Below are positions 26,612 through 36,100 of a stretch of 64,000 bases of DNA, in pieces. Source of the stretch: Prevotella sp. (lineage in GTDB: Bacteria; Bacteroidota; Bacteroidia; Bacteroidales; Bacteroidaceae); assembly GCA_017623655.1 (NCBI GenBank), contig JAGAON010000007.1:186001-250000 (forward strand). Direction: 5' to 3'. The translations under genes were made by a program, and so were the position numbers. A model generated the notes under the pieces. It ran no database searches, was not told the origin of the DNA, and saw only the letters and a program-made list of their open reading frames with translations. Within the stretch, counting starts at the first letter, position 1, and every line of letters starts with the position of its first letter.

Positions 26612-28405
26612 CTACGGCAGCCTGTCAATGTCCGCCGTCGAGTAGTTGTCCATGTCGAGATGATAGCGCATCAGGCTGTCAAGAGAGTGGCGCGGCAACG
26701 GCGAATCAAGGGGAAGCGGCAGGCGTGAGAACTGCTGGAAATACAGCAGGCAGGCATCCCGCCACCACCATGCGTCCTTTGCCTGACGGTCAAAGAGACG
26801 TTGCTGCGCACCGTGGCGATTGCTTTCCACGTAAGGCCTCATGCCTTTCCAGATCTTGGCGAACGCTTCCGCCTCCCTAACCCCTTGGTCATACTGGTGG
26901 CAAAGGGCGTCCCACAGAGTCTCGCCGGAGTGCATACGGTATGTCCACGGCAGGTGATGGAACCATAACAGGAACTGTTCGGGACAGTTCTCCACATTAT
27001 TATATATATTATACAAGTTGTCGGGATATTGCCGTGTGTTGCCAGAGCCGCCGTTGGTGGTGCGGTTGAAACCTATTCCCTCCTCCGAAGCCTGATGGTA
27101 GTAACGCGGTTTCCAATCCTCGCGCCATCCCTCCGGATTGCACCACGGCTCCGGGCCGTAATGGTGTCCGCCCGCAAATATGTGGTGCAGGCCAAGGGGC
27201 ATCATGTATCTCACCACCGCATCGTGGCTCAACATCAGCACCCTTGTCATGGGATTCACAAATGCCGTGTCCGCGGTGAACGTCTTGCCGAGCCACTCAC
27301 GGGCTACGGTCTCCTTGGAAACAGACGGTTCCGCCGCCATTCTTCCAAAGGCATACCAGTTGGCCTGCGCCATTTCCGAGCCGCACCAGTCACGGCTGTC
27401 GCCGATGTTGGCCACTCCGGCGATGCCGATGATACCGCCCCCCTCTTGCTCCCCCGAGGGGGATGAAGCCGCAGCGATGGTCCTCCCCCTCGGGGGAGAC
27501 AGCAGGGGGCTGAAAGGAGCAAAGCAGGTATGTATGCTCTCGCCGGTATATTCCTGCGTAATCTGCACCTCCACCATCATCTTTGTCTTCTTCATGGCAA
27601 AGAAAAGGGGTGACAACGGTTCGCGGGGCTGGAAGTCTATCGGGCCGTTCTTTATCTGTATTATGACGTTGTCACGGAACTTTCCGTCCAGCGGCATGAA
27701 CTCATCGTAAGCCTGCGAGGCCCTGTCTCCGCCGGAGGGGTTATAGACAAAGGCGCGCCACATGACTATTCCGCCGTATGGCCGCAACGCGTCGGCCAGC
27801 ATATTGGCGCCGTCCGCATGAGTCCTGCCATAATCCATCGGGCCGGGTTCGCCCTCCGAGTTGGCCTTTACGAGGAAACCGCCGAAGTCGGGGATAAGCC
27901 TGTAAATCTCCTTCACCTTGCGTTTCCACCACTCCCCCACTCTTCTGTCAAGGGGATCAGCCGTCGGCAACCCTCCGAGAGCCTTGGGAGAGGCGAAGTT
28001 CACGGATAGATACACCTTTATGCCGTACGGTCTCAGTGCGTCGGCAATGCGCTTTGTCTCTTTCAGCTTCGCCTTGGAAAGCATCAACGGCTTGGCGTTG
28101 ACGTTGTTGAGCACCGTGCCGTTGATGCCTATCGAGGCATTGGCACGGCCGTACTCCCTCACGATGTCGAGGTCAGCCACGCCGTCCGGTTTCCAGAAGA
28201 TGCTGCGTCCGGCATATCCCCGCTCTACTGTCCCGTCGGGATTGTCCCAATGGTTGAGCAGACGCAGCGTGTAGGGACTGTCCTTTCCCGCCGTTCCGGC
28301 CTCCACCTTGTCCGTGGGTTTCAGCCAGAGGTCATGCCCGCCCTGCGCCATGCAGGAGAGGGCGGAAAGGGCAAAAGCCAGAAGTATGGAATGTATTTTC
28401 TTCAT
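26612..28405 (-). CDS. GH67 alpha-glucuronidase, N-domain deleted and repeat-interrupted
   Basis: 597 residues. Signal peptide to about residue 21. The GH67 barrel is recognisable from YTLRLLNHWDN (residue 45) onward, with acid E184 (KANSEGEPGP), base pair D257 (IDFQPREP) and E285 (ITQEYTG); the 73- and 28-residue spacings equal those of the Cellvibrio enzyme (E292, D365, E393). Two anomalies: the roughly 110-residue N-terminal domain is missing, since GHDLWLK is followed almost at once by the barrel; and residues about 296-325, where the loop after the catalytic Glu belongs, are encoded by a family F repeat. The stop codon lies at the edge of another F repeat. It should remove 4-O-methylglucuronic acid from xylooligosaccharides, but activity is doubtful. 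Confidence 0.9.
   Translation of the reverse strand: MKKIHSILLAFALSALSCMAQGGHDLWLKPTDKVEAGTAGKDSPYTLRLLNHWDNPDGTVERGYAGRSIFWKPDGVADLDIVREYGRANASIGINGTVLNNVNAKPLMLSKAKLKETKRIADALRPYGIKVYLSVNFASPKALGGLPTADPLDRRVGEWWKRKVKEIYRLIPDFGGFLVKANSEGEPGPMDYGRTHADGANMLADALRPYGGIVMWRAFVYNPSGGDRASQAYDEFMPLDGKFRDNVIIQIKNGPIDFQPREPLSPLFFAMKKTKMMVEVQITQEYTGESIHTCFAPFSPLLSPPRGRTIAAASSPSGEQEGGGIIGIAGVANIGDSRDWCGSEMAQANWYAFGRMAAEPSVSKETVAREWLGKTFTADTAFVNPMTRVLMLSHDAVVRYMMPLGLHHIFAGGHHYGPEPWCNPEGWREDWKPRYYHQASEEGIGFNRTTNGGSGNTRQYPDNLYNIYNNVENCPEQFLLWFHHLPWTYRMHSGETLWDALCHQYDQGVREAEAFAKIWKGMRPYVESNRHGAQQRLFDRQAKDAWWWRDACLLYFQQFSRLPLPLDSPLPRHSLDSLMRYHLDMDNYSTADIDRLP
27438..27511. repeat. Family F repeat inside the GH67 coding sequence
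   Basis: Outer ends GCCCCCCTCTTGCTCCCCCG and CGGGGGAGACAGCAGGGGGC are inverted to each other and each holds a small palindrome (CCCCCGAGGGGG, CTCCCCCTCGGGGGAG). The design equals the intergenic F repeats at 26457-26611 and 40419-40631. It is read in frame without a stop. Confidence 0.8.
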
Positions 28406-28436
28406 ATTGATTTTCAGTTTGTTACAAAAGTATTCG

Positions 28437-28522
28437 CAAAAGGGTGCCGATTACCTTGTGAAAGAGGCCTGATTACAGTGCAAACAGGTGCTGATTACAC
28501 GGTAAACAGGTGCTGATTGCAC
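28437..28522. repeat. Family C repeat
   Basis: Four degenerate GGTGCTGATTAC words (starting GCAAAAGGGTGCCGATTAC), mostly in direct order. Fills the 133 bp between GH2 and GH67. Confidence 0.75.
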
Positions 28523-28538
28523 GGCAGGGTGTATAGCC

Positions 28539-30914
28539 CTACTTTACCGTCAGTTCTTTTACAAACGGTTTGTCAAACCCTTCCACACGCACTATGACGC
28601 GTGCCGTACCCCGTTCGGGTGTGGATTGCAGCCTCACCAGTCCCTCGCCGAAGTATGTCATGAGGCTTGTGGTGCGCCAAGAGTCCTCCCTGCGCATATC
28701 TCCCGTCTCCACTCCGAGCAGGCGTATTGGGCCTTCCGTGGTCACGGAGAACCTCTTTGGCTGCATCTGCTGCACCCGTCCGTCCTTGTCTGTCAGCGTC
28801 AGGCGTATGTGTGACACCTGCGGCAACGCCGCCTTACCGTCCGTCATGTCGGCGGGAGTGGCGGCAAGCGTGGTGTAGTCGGCATCAAGCCTTACATCGG
28901 CCACATCGCCGTGGCTCATCAGCGAGTCGCGCATCACGGGCCGGCCGTCCTTGTAACCCACGGCAAGCACCTTGCCCTTGCGTGCCGGCAACTGCACCGT
29001 TATGCAGTTATCGGGATAATCCGCCGTCACACGTGTCTTGAGCGGCAGCTGCGGATTGCTCCATATAGGGAAGAAGAACTGCACGGAGTCGCAGGTGGTG
29101 TAACACCTCACCTCCACGCAACGGCCGTCTGCGTAAGGCAAGTCCCACGTGTCGGCCATGGCGGGATACTGCCAGTGGTCGGTGCCGGCGGGCTGGTTGA
29201 AGCAGTTGTCGCGCACAACCAGTTTCAGATAGTCTTTCTCCGGTTGCCATGCGGGATGGTAGAAGGCGGCTTGCGGACGTTCTTTCAGCGTCATGTCAAA
29301 CGGACATGAGCACCAGCCCTTGGCCGGCCACGGCGACGATTCGCCCAGATAATCGACGCCCGCCCATGCGAACGAGCCGGCGATGAAGTCGTTTTCCTCC
29401 ACGAAGTGCCACGGATTGTGCTCCACAAAGTCGCGGACGATGTCGCCACGCAAGCCGGAATAATACACAAAGGCCTCAGATACCAGCATGATGCGCCCCG
29501 GATGGCGCTTGTGGTCGTCTATCATGCGGGGCTCAAGGTAATTATACCCCACGATGTCCGTGACCTCACCGAACTTGTCCTGAAATCCTTGCTGGCAGGC
29601 CACCATGGTGGGACGTGTGGGATCAGTGCGCTTCACCACGGCGTTGAGCATACGGCTGCGCTCCACTCCCTCGTCGGTGTCGAGCCATGCCTCCGTAACC
29701 TCGTTGCCGATGCTCCATACTATCACCGAGGGATGGTTGCGGTCACGCAGTATCATGTCCATGATGTCCTGTACGGCGCACTCGTCAAAGAACGCTTCAT
29801 AGTACCCGGACTTCCACTTGTCGAAGGCTTCGTCTATCACCATCAGCCCCAACGTGTCGCAGATAGTGAGGAACTCGGGCGACGGAGGGTTGTGGGAACA
29901 GCGCACGGCGTTGCATCCTATCTCCTTCAAAGCCCGCAGACGGCGCTCCCATACGCCGTCGGGCACGGCCACTCCGAGGCTTCCCGCATCCTGATGCAGG
30001 CACATTCCGCGCAGTTTCATGCTTTTGCCGTTGAGGAAAAAGCCCTTGTCGGCGTCGAAACGCACGTCGCGGATGCCGAAAGGCGTGTCCGTCTGGTCGA
30101 TAACCTTACCCTTGGCGTTGCGCAACTGCGTGCGCAGCGTATATATACAAGGTGTGTCCGTTGACCACAACCGCGGGTTGGCAACGGTTATCCGGCCATT
30201 CTGCTGTCTGGACTTCACGCCCAGTATGGTGTGCGTGACGGTGAACTTGCCGCCCTTGTCGGCAGCGGCGGTGTCTATCTCGGCCGTCACCTTAACCGTG
30301 GCCGACGACCTGTCGGGCGACAGAGTGGTCTGCACGCATACGCCGTTGGTTCTTAGGTGCGTGGCATTGACCACCCTAAGCCATACATGGCGGTATATTC
30401 CCGAACCAGTGTACCACCGTGACTGCTCCTCACGGTTTACGTGTACCACCATCCGATTGCTCTTCCCGGCATTGAGATACGGCGTGATGTCGAACTCGAA
30501 GCCGGTGTAGCCATAGACATGATGACCCAGTCTGTGACCGTTTATCCACACCGTGGCACGATGATACACACCGTCAAACTGCACGATGCACTTGCTGTTC
30601 TTGCCCATAACGCCCTTGGGCAGGACGAAATCCTTTACATACACCCCCTGTCCGCCGGGCAGATAGCCGGCGGCTCCGCCCACCTTGGGGACAAATGGCA
30701 ACTCACTGCTCCAGTCATGGGGAACAGTGACGGAGGTAAAGCCCGATGACGAGGTGACATCCGTGGCCTGACTGTTGACGCTTTGCAGCGTCCGCATCAT
30801 GTCGGCGGAGTCTTTGCACAGACGGAAACGCCACCCTTGGTCAAACGTAAGCTGCCTTGCGCCTGCGGTAAGAATGGCTGATGAGAGAGCGAAAAGAATG
30901 AATAAACGTTTCAT
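28539..30914 (-). CDS. GH2 family glycosidase (beta-galactosidase/beta-glucuronidase group)
   Basis: 791 residues from the internal ATG at 30914, preferred because it gives a normal signal peptide (MKRLFILFALSSAILTAGA); an upstream ATG at 30953 adds 13 hydrophilic residues. Domains: sugar-binding jelly roll (about 20-180, with VPHDWS, GVYHRATVWINGHRLG), immunoglobulin-like domain, and a TIM barrel with acid/base E405 (WSIGNEV) and nucleophile E480 (LVSEAFVYYSG), then C-terminal beta domains. Exact sugar specificity cannot be read; galactose on complex xylan is plausible. It lies between GH43 and GH67 in the minus-strand operon. Confidence 0.93.
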   Translation of the reverse strand: MKRLFILFALSSAILTAGARQLTFDQGWRFRLCKDSADMMRTLQSVNSQATDVTSSSGFTSVTVPHDWSSELPFVPKVGGAAGYLPGGQGVYVKDFVLPKGVMGKNSKCIVQFDGVYHRATVWINGHRLGHHVYGYTGFEFDITPYLNAGKSNRMVVHVNREEQSRWYTGSGIYRHVWLRVVNATHLRTNGVCVQTTLSPDRSSATVKVTAEIDTAAADKGGKFTVTHTILGVKSRQQNGRITVANPRLWSTDTPCIYTLRTQLRNAKGKVIDQTDTPFGIRDVRFDADKGFFLNGKSMKLRGMCLHQDAGSLGVAVPDGVWERRLRALKEIGCNAVRCSHNPPSPEFLTICDTLGLMVIDEAFDKWKSGYYEAFFDECAVQDIMDMILRDRNHPSVIVWSIGNEVTEAWLDTDEGVERSRMLNAVVKRTDPTRPTMVACQQGFQDKFGEVTDIVGYNYLEPRMIDDHKRHPGRIMLVSEAFVYYSGLRGDIVRDFVEHNPWHFVEENDFIAGSFAWAGVDYLGESSPWPAKGWCSCPFDMTLKERPQAAFYHPAWQPEKDYLKLVVRDNCFNQPAGTDHWQYPAMADTWDLPYADGRCVEVRCYTTCDSVQFFFPIWSNPQLPLKTRVTADYPDNCITVQLPARKGKVLAVGYKDGRPVMRDSLMSHGDVADVRLDADYTTLAATPADMTDGKAALPQVSHIRLTLTDKDGRVQQMQPKRFSVTTEGPIRLLGVETGDMRREDSWRTTSLMTYFGEGLVRLQSTPERGTARVIVRVEGFDKPFVKELTVK

Positions 30915-30951
30915 CTTATGATGGTTAGTAGTAGTTACTGATGCTGTTGGC

Positions 30952-31102
30952 AAGAGTTACTGTCGGAATTGGCGGGAGTTACGGGGAGTTAGCGGACATT
31001 ACCCTAATCTTATAAAAACACTTGTCCGTTAACTTCGAGGACGGCATCAGACCGTCCTGACTCCCCTTTAACTCCGGCTAACTCCCCCTTTTAACTCCCT
31101 CT
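30952..31102. repeat. Family E repeat (GAGTTA...GTTAACTCC type)
   Basis: Imperfect long inverted repeat: GGGAGTTAGCGGACATTA on the left, TGTCCGTTAACTTC and TAACTCCGGCTAACTCC on the right, with an inner hairpin GAGGACGGCATCAGACCGTCC. Copies at 46144-46275 and 58404-58543. It fills the gap between the GH43 and GH2 genes. Confidence 0.75.
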
Positions 31103-31105
31103 CAC

Positions 31106-32788
31106 TCAGTTGTTGCTCGTGGCATACAGGCCGATGCAGGCTCCTATGAAACCGCCGCTCCTGTTGGTGGTGAGGTTCGTGGCGTCAACACCCTTGGCCA
31201 TGAGATGCCAGTTGCCGTCAGAGAGGGCGTAATAGAAGTCGTAAAGGCCGCCGTCACCGCTGATTTTCAGCCGTACAGGCTGCTGTGCCTCGCCGTTTTT
31301 CAACACTACGGTTGACACCGCCACCGGTGTTTTCTCCGTCCTTGTCAGGACAATGGCAACGGAGCCGTCCTTCAACTTTGTCTTGCCGAAGGTGAAATTG
31401 TAGCTCTCGTTCTGCAACAGCGCAAAGCCCGCAAAATCCTTTTGCGACGCGGGAGCGAAGTCCAGACACGTCTCCGCCGTGAAGGTGGTATGCTGTTGCG
31501 GCGTGAATAGTGCCGAGAGGTTCTCCCTTTGGGTGATATTCACCGGCAAAGGCTTTATCTTCAAGCCGTTGGCAGACAGCGTATAGAAGTCTGTCTTGGG
31601 GTTGCGCAGGGCGAGCCAACGCACATTCAGCTTGTCACCCCCGAACCTGTCGGTATAGGAGAAGTTGCCGGTACGGTATGCCGTCTCCGGTGTCTGCGGT
31701 GCTATGGTGCCGCCTTTGTAGTCCACTACGGTGGGTATGGCCTTGCCTTTTTCAAGTATCACCGGCCAACCATCTTTCCATGTAACGGGCAGCATATAGG
31801 TATCGCGGCCTGTATTGTAGTATTTGTCCTTGTCATACGGACGGCAGGCAAGGAACACCGCCCACCAGTCACCCTTCGGTGTCTGCACTATGTCGGCGTG
31901 GCCGGCGCTTGACACATAGTCGTCACGCTGCGGGTCAAGTCCCGTGCGCTGTGTGAGAATGGGGTTGCCGGAATATTCCTCAAACGGCCCCATAGGGCTT
32001 TTGGAGCGCAATATCACCTCGCTGTGCCACTCTCCCGTACCGCCCTCGGCGCACATGAGATAGTAGTACTTGCCCACCCTGAACAGGTGCGGCCCCTCTA
32101 TCCATATCGGCTTCTCCTGAACGTGGGTGCCTCCGCGGAGTATCTCCACCTGATCGCCTATCACGCTGTCGCCCTCCACGCTGAACCTGTGGCACATTAT
32201 GCTGCGCTGTCCCTCGTAGTCATGGCCGCCGACAGGCTCGTCGTTGTTCACGATGTAACCCTTTCCGTCCTTGTCGAAGAAGAACGACGGGTCTATTCCG
32301 CCTACCTTTCTTAAATATATGGGGTCACTCCATCCCTTCTCCGGGTCCTTGCTCTTCACATAGAAGTTACCCGCACCGACGTTGGTGGTTATCATGTAGA
32401 ACGTCTTGTTCTTCTCGTTATACGTTATTGCCGGCGCGAATATCCCGCCGCTCACGTTCTGCCTTGCCAGCGGCAGCTGGCTTTCGCGGTTCAGCACATG
32501 ACCGATGCTCTGCCAGTTCACCAGATCCTTACTCTTATATATAGGTACGCCCGGGAAGAAGGAGAACGAGGAGTTCACCAGATAATACGTGTCTCCCTTG
32601 CGGCAGATGGACGGATCCGGAGCGAAGCCCGCTATAATGGGATTGAGATACTGGCCGGCCGGATTGTAGTCCTTGGCGAAACGCACGTCATCGCCCTTGT
32701 AGCTGAAATAAGAAAACGTGGCGTCGCCCTGCGCGTATGAGGCAAGGGTCACCGCCGTCGCAAAAAGTGTGGATAATATTCTTTTCAT
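31106..32788 (-). CDS. GH43 beta-xylosidase/arabinofuranosidase, exported
   Basis: 560 residues. Signal peptide (MKRILSTLFATAVTLASYAQ), GH43 propeller (about 45-345) with D58 (GFAPDPSICR), D166 (GGIDPSFFF) and E231 (WIEGPHLF), then a C-terminal beta-sandwich (about 375-560) typical of GH43 subfamilies 10-12. It removes xylose or arabinose from xylan fragments outside the cytoplasm. First gene of the minus-strand xylan operon, with a -7 box at 32964-32971. Confidence 0.93.
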   Translation of the reverse strand: MKRILSTLFATAVTLASYAQGDATFSYFSYKGDDVRFAKDYNPAGQYLNPIIAGFAPDPSICRKGDTYYLVNSSFSFFPGVPIYKSKDLVNWQSIGHVLNRESQLPLARQNVSGGIFAPAITYNEKNKTFYMITTNVGAGNFYVKSKDPEKGWSDPIYLRKVGGIDPSFFFDKDGKGYIVNNDEPVGGHDYEGQRSIMCHRFSVEGDSVIGDQVEILRGGTHVQEKPIWIEGPHLFRVGKYYYLMCAEGGTGEWHSEVILRSKSPMGPFEEYSGNPILTQRTGLDPQRDDYVSSAGHADIVQTPKGDWWAVFLACRPYDKDKYYNTGRDTYMLPVTWKDGWPVILEKGKAIPTVVDYKGGTIAPQTPETAYRTGNFSYTDRFGGDKLNVRWLALRNPKTDFYTLSANGLKIKPLPVNITQRENLSALFTPQQHTTFTAETCLDFAPASQKDFAGFALLQNESYNFTFGKTKLKDGSVAIVLTRTEKTPVAVSTVVLKNGEAQQPVRLKISGDGGLYDFYYALSDGNWHLMAKGVDATNLTTNRSGGFIGACIGLYATSNN

Positions 32789-32963
32789 ATCGGTTAGTTG
32801 TTTTTCGTTTATTCGGTTTTATATCAGCTTGCAGTACCGTTAGTTTAGCAAGCAACCCGACAAAGTACAACCGCTGTTGTCCTTTCGTCGGGGCCTACTA
32901 ATCATAAGTTGCAATCACAGCAACACTAACTAACTAATACTAACTTTATATCTAAAACTGATG

Positions 32964-32971
32964 CAAAGATA
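32964..32971 (-). promoter_or_regulatory. -7 element for the minus-strand xylan operon
   Basis: TATCTTTG on the minus strand, 176 bp upstream of the GH43 start. No TTTG at the -33 distance, as might be expected for an activator-dependent promoter. Confidence 0.5.
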
Positions 32972-33109
32972 ATGTATTTTGAAAAAAATCCCTTTCTTTT
33001 TCGTACCATTTTTCCACAATCATGTATCTTACAGCCATTTTTAGCGCATTATGTTACATGAGAGAAAGTATTTCGTACAAACGGAAAAATCCTTTTGATA
33101 CATTATATA

Positions 33110-33117
33110 TAACTTTG
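33110..33117 (+). promoter_or_regulatory. -7 element for the plus-strand xylan genes
   Basis: TAACTTTG 57 bp upstream of the 1301-residue gene; the only nearby TTTG (33094-33097) is too close to be a -33 box. Confidence 0.55.
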
Positions 33118-33174
33118 CAAGCACAAGAAACGTGAAACCTATTTTAACTTCTATTTACTAAAACCATTTTAGTT

Positions 33175-36100
33175 ATGAAAACAAAAAAGTTACTAAACCT
33201 TGGGATGATGCTGGCCTGCGGCCTAAGCATTCAGGCCCAGACCCCCATCTTCCATGAGGGCTTTGACGCTGAGCAGTCAAAGCAACCCACGGACGTGGCG
33301 TATTATGAGTACATCAATACGATTGATGGGGACGAGAGGAACTTGAACACAACCGATGCCTTTGCGGGTGCAGGCTGTCTCAATTTCTTCAACGTTGAGC
33401 AAAACGGCAACTGGTGGCAGCGTGCGGTCAAGTTCCGCAACCTTCCGTTGGAAGAAGGCAAGAGCTACCGCCTCACATTCCGTTTCAAAGGATCAAACAC
33501 TTGGATGGACATTGAAAACAATGCCGAAACCAAGAGTAAGATGAGTGTAGCCCTGATGCAGGGCGGTGAGGATGCAGACATTCCACTGCTCGACGCACAA
33601 GGCAACGAGTTCAGGTATGAGCTTTCACTCTTCAACCCGGATCAGTACGAGAAGTACACAAGGATGTTCTACTTCGCAAGCGCACAGCTGCAGAAGGACA
33701 CCTACGCCGAGAAGAACCCTGACAAGGAGCCTTTGGCTGACAAGTGGTTCGCCACATTCAACGTCTATAACCCCGGCGACTACTATCTCGATGAGGTTGA
33801 CCTGTCAGAAAGCCCGATTGCCGCAGTAAACTTCGCTTACGAAGCAATCCGTGTGGATTTCGGTTACGCCACAAACATCAAGGACCTTGTAAAGCAGAAC
33901 CCTCTCGGCCGTGTGATAATGCCGGAAGGTTGCGCTTCTGTCAAACTCAACGGCGAGGACGTTGCAGTAGCGGCCGTAGAGCTTCAGAGCGACGGTTTCA
34001 TGTACATCTTCCTTGACGGAGTATCTATCGAGAACGCGGAGACCGACAAAGTGGAGATTGCTTTCAAGAACCCTGCCGACGAATCATATCAGGTTAAGTA
34101 CGCAGGCACACTCGCTCCGGAAGGCGCAGTACCTGACTTCACTGATAATTCAGGTGAATACCTTGAAGAAGTTGGCGAAGCCACATCATGGGCTTACAGC
34201 GAACCGGCATTGGTTTCAACCCTTCCTGTCGATGGTTCTTTTGCTCTTGACGAGACTCTCGACGAGGTTTCATTCACATTCGACAAGCCTGTAAAGACCA
34301 CAACCGCATACGGCGATCCTCTTAAGGTGAAGCTGAACGGATCGGAAGACCTTGTCCTTAAGACAACGGACGAAAGCGGCGAGGGTGTTACCACACTGAC
34401 ATTCGGCCGCCAAGACGGCAAGGCCTTCACAAAGGGCAACTACAGCATAACCCTTGAAGGCATCGCTTCTACAAAAGACATAGAAGCATACAAGACTTTC
34501 GCTCTCAACTTCGAGACCGGCACTGTAAATCTTTCAGAAACTATATATACCTTAGAGTCTGACCAAAAGACCCAACTTGATGCTGATGGTGGCATTCCGA
34601 CAGGTTGGACACTGACCTTAAACGGTGAGGTACATGGCGGAGGCTCTGGCTCACGCGGTTTCCTCTATTCCAACTCAAATGTCCAGTCTGCTGTTTACAT
34701 GAGAGACTGGGAAGGCAAGCCGGTAGTTCTCACATCTTCTCCTGTAACAATTCCGGCAGGAAATATGGAACTCCGCGCATTCACAGCAGGTTGGGGGAGC
34801 ACTGGTGCATTAAAGATGACTTTGAAGAATTCAAATGGAGAAACTGTCCTTTCCGAGGATATTTCTGTATCTACATCACTTGAAAAGAACAAACAAGGAA
34901 AATTCCAGGTTAACCCATACCGTTTCACATCTGACGGCGGTGAATATACATACGCCATAGAGCTTGCAGAAGGTTCAAACGAACTGCTCGCAGCAGGATT
35001 CGAAGTTTATTCTTACACAGAGACAGAAGGTGACAAGGCTGAAACTGAGGTTATCGCCAAAGGTGATTTCGCTTCCACAGGTAATGACTGTGCACCTGCA
35101 CACGGCACAGGCTGGAAGATTTACCGTGCCGACGGAAGAATGCGTGATCCTGGCGCAAACTGCTCATGGGGCGGTGATGACTGGACAGGTGGCGGTGGTC
35201 CGCGTGTCAAGACACTGGGTAACAAGAACCTGAACGGTGCCGGCATCTATCTTGGTGGCGGATGCTATGCCACTTACGGCGAATACCTCGTACAGACAAA
35301 TCATGATGGCGAAGTTCTCACAGAGGGAGCTACCACTCCTGAAAAGACACTGGATCTCAAGAACGCCAGATATCAGATTACCTATCACATAATCGGCTGG
35401 AAGATTCCGACCAACACTTATAACGTAACGCTGGACATCTTCAAACAAGAAGATGGCATCGCTGGTTCTCCTGTTTACACACGTGTTGACAACGTATCCG
35501 GAACAGTGGATTCCGGCAACAGTTCTACTGACGAAGCCAAGAAGATACAGTTCCTGTGGAACGCACCTGCAGAAGGAAAGTATATACTTAAGTTCACAGC
35601 AGGCGGTGAAGGTGAAGGCGAGGCTGTAGTAGGTAATGTAACAGTAGAGTCAACAGCTTCACTTGCAATCCAGTACGCTCAGCTGATGTCAAAGGCTTTG
35701 GAGCCTGCGAAGGAGGAGCTTGCGTTGGCAAACGAGAAGGACGAGTACAAAGGCGCAACACGCGAAGAACTCGCACAGACCATTCAGGACTACACCAAGC
35801 CTGCATTCCACACTGTTGCCGAGTATGACGCGGCATTCGCTAATCTGGAAGCGCTCATCAAGAAATCCCAGACCCGCCGTTCCAACATTGACGCTTACCC
35901 GACAAGCCTTCAGGCTCTTGTAGATGGTCTTGAAGCAGCAAGAGGAACAAAGTATGAGAATCTCGAACTCTTCACAACAGTAGAGAACACATACAACCAG
36001 TATAAGGATGCTGACTACATCGCAATGAACGATGAAGAACTTGGCAAGGCTGTCAGCGAGATGGGCAACAGCGGTGAATTGCTTAAAAACATGGTAAATA

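Larger units (their letters stand above)
32789..33174. promoter_or_regulatory. Divergent control region of the xylan locus
   Basis: 386 bp between the two divergent gene runs. It contains a -7 element for each direction and otherwise AT-rich sequence; no repeat family, no RNA gene and no ORF of note. Both transcripts of the PUL core start here, so operators for a PUL regulator are expected, but none could be defined. Confidence 0.6.

Noticed and set aside
26612..28405. GH67 as a frameshifted pseudogene
   Set aside because: The frame is open throughout, all three catalytic residues are kept and the repeat is read in frame; function is doubtful but a broken frame is not shown.
32789..33174. 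A regulator gene or riboswitch in the divergent xylan control region
   Set aside because: No open frame of reasonable length and no recognisable conserved RNA structure; only -7 boxes were found.
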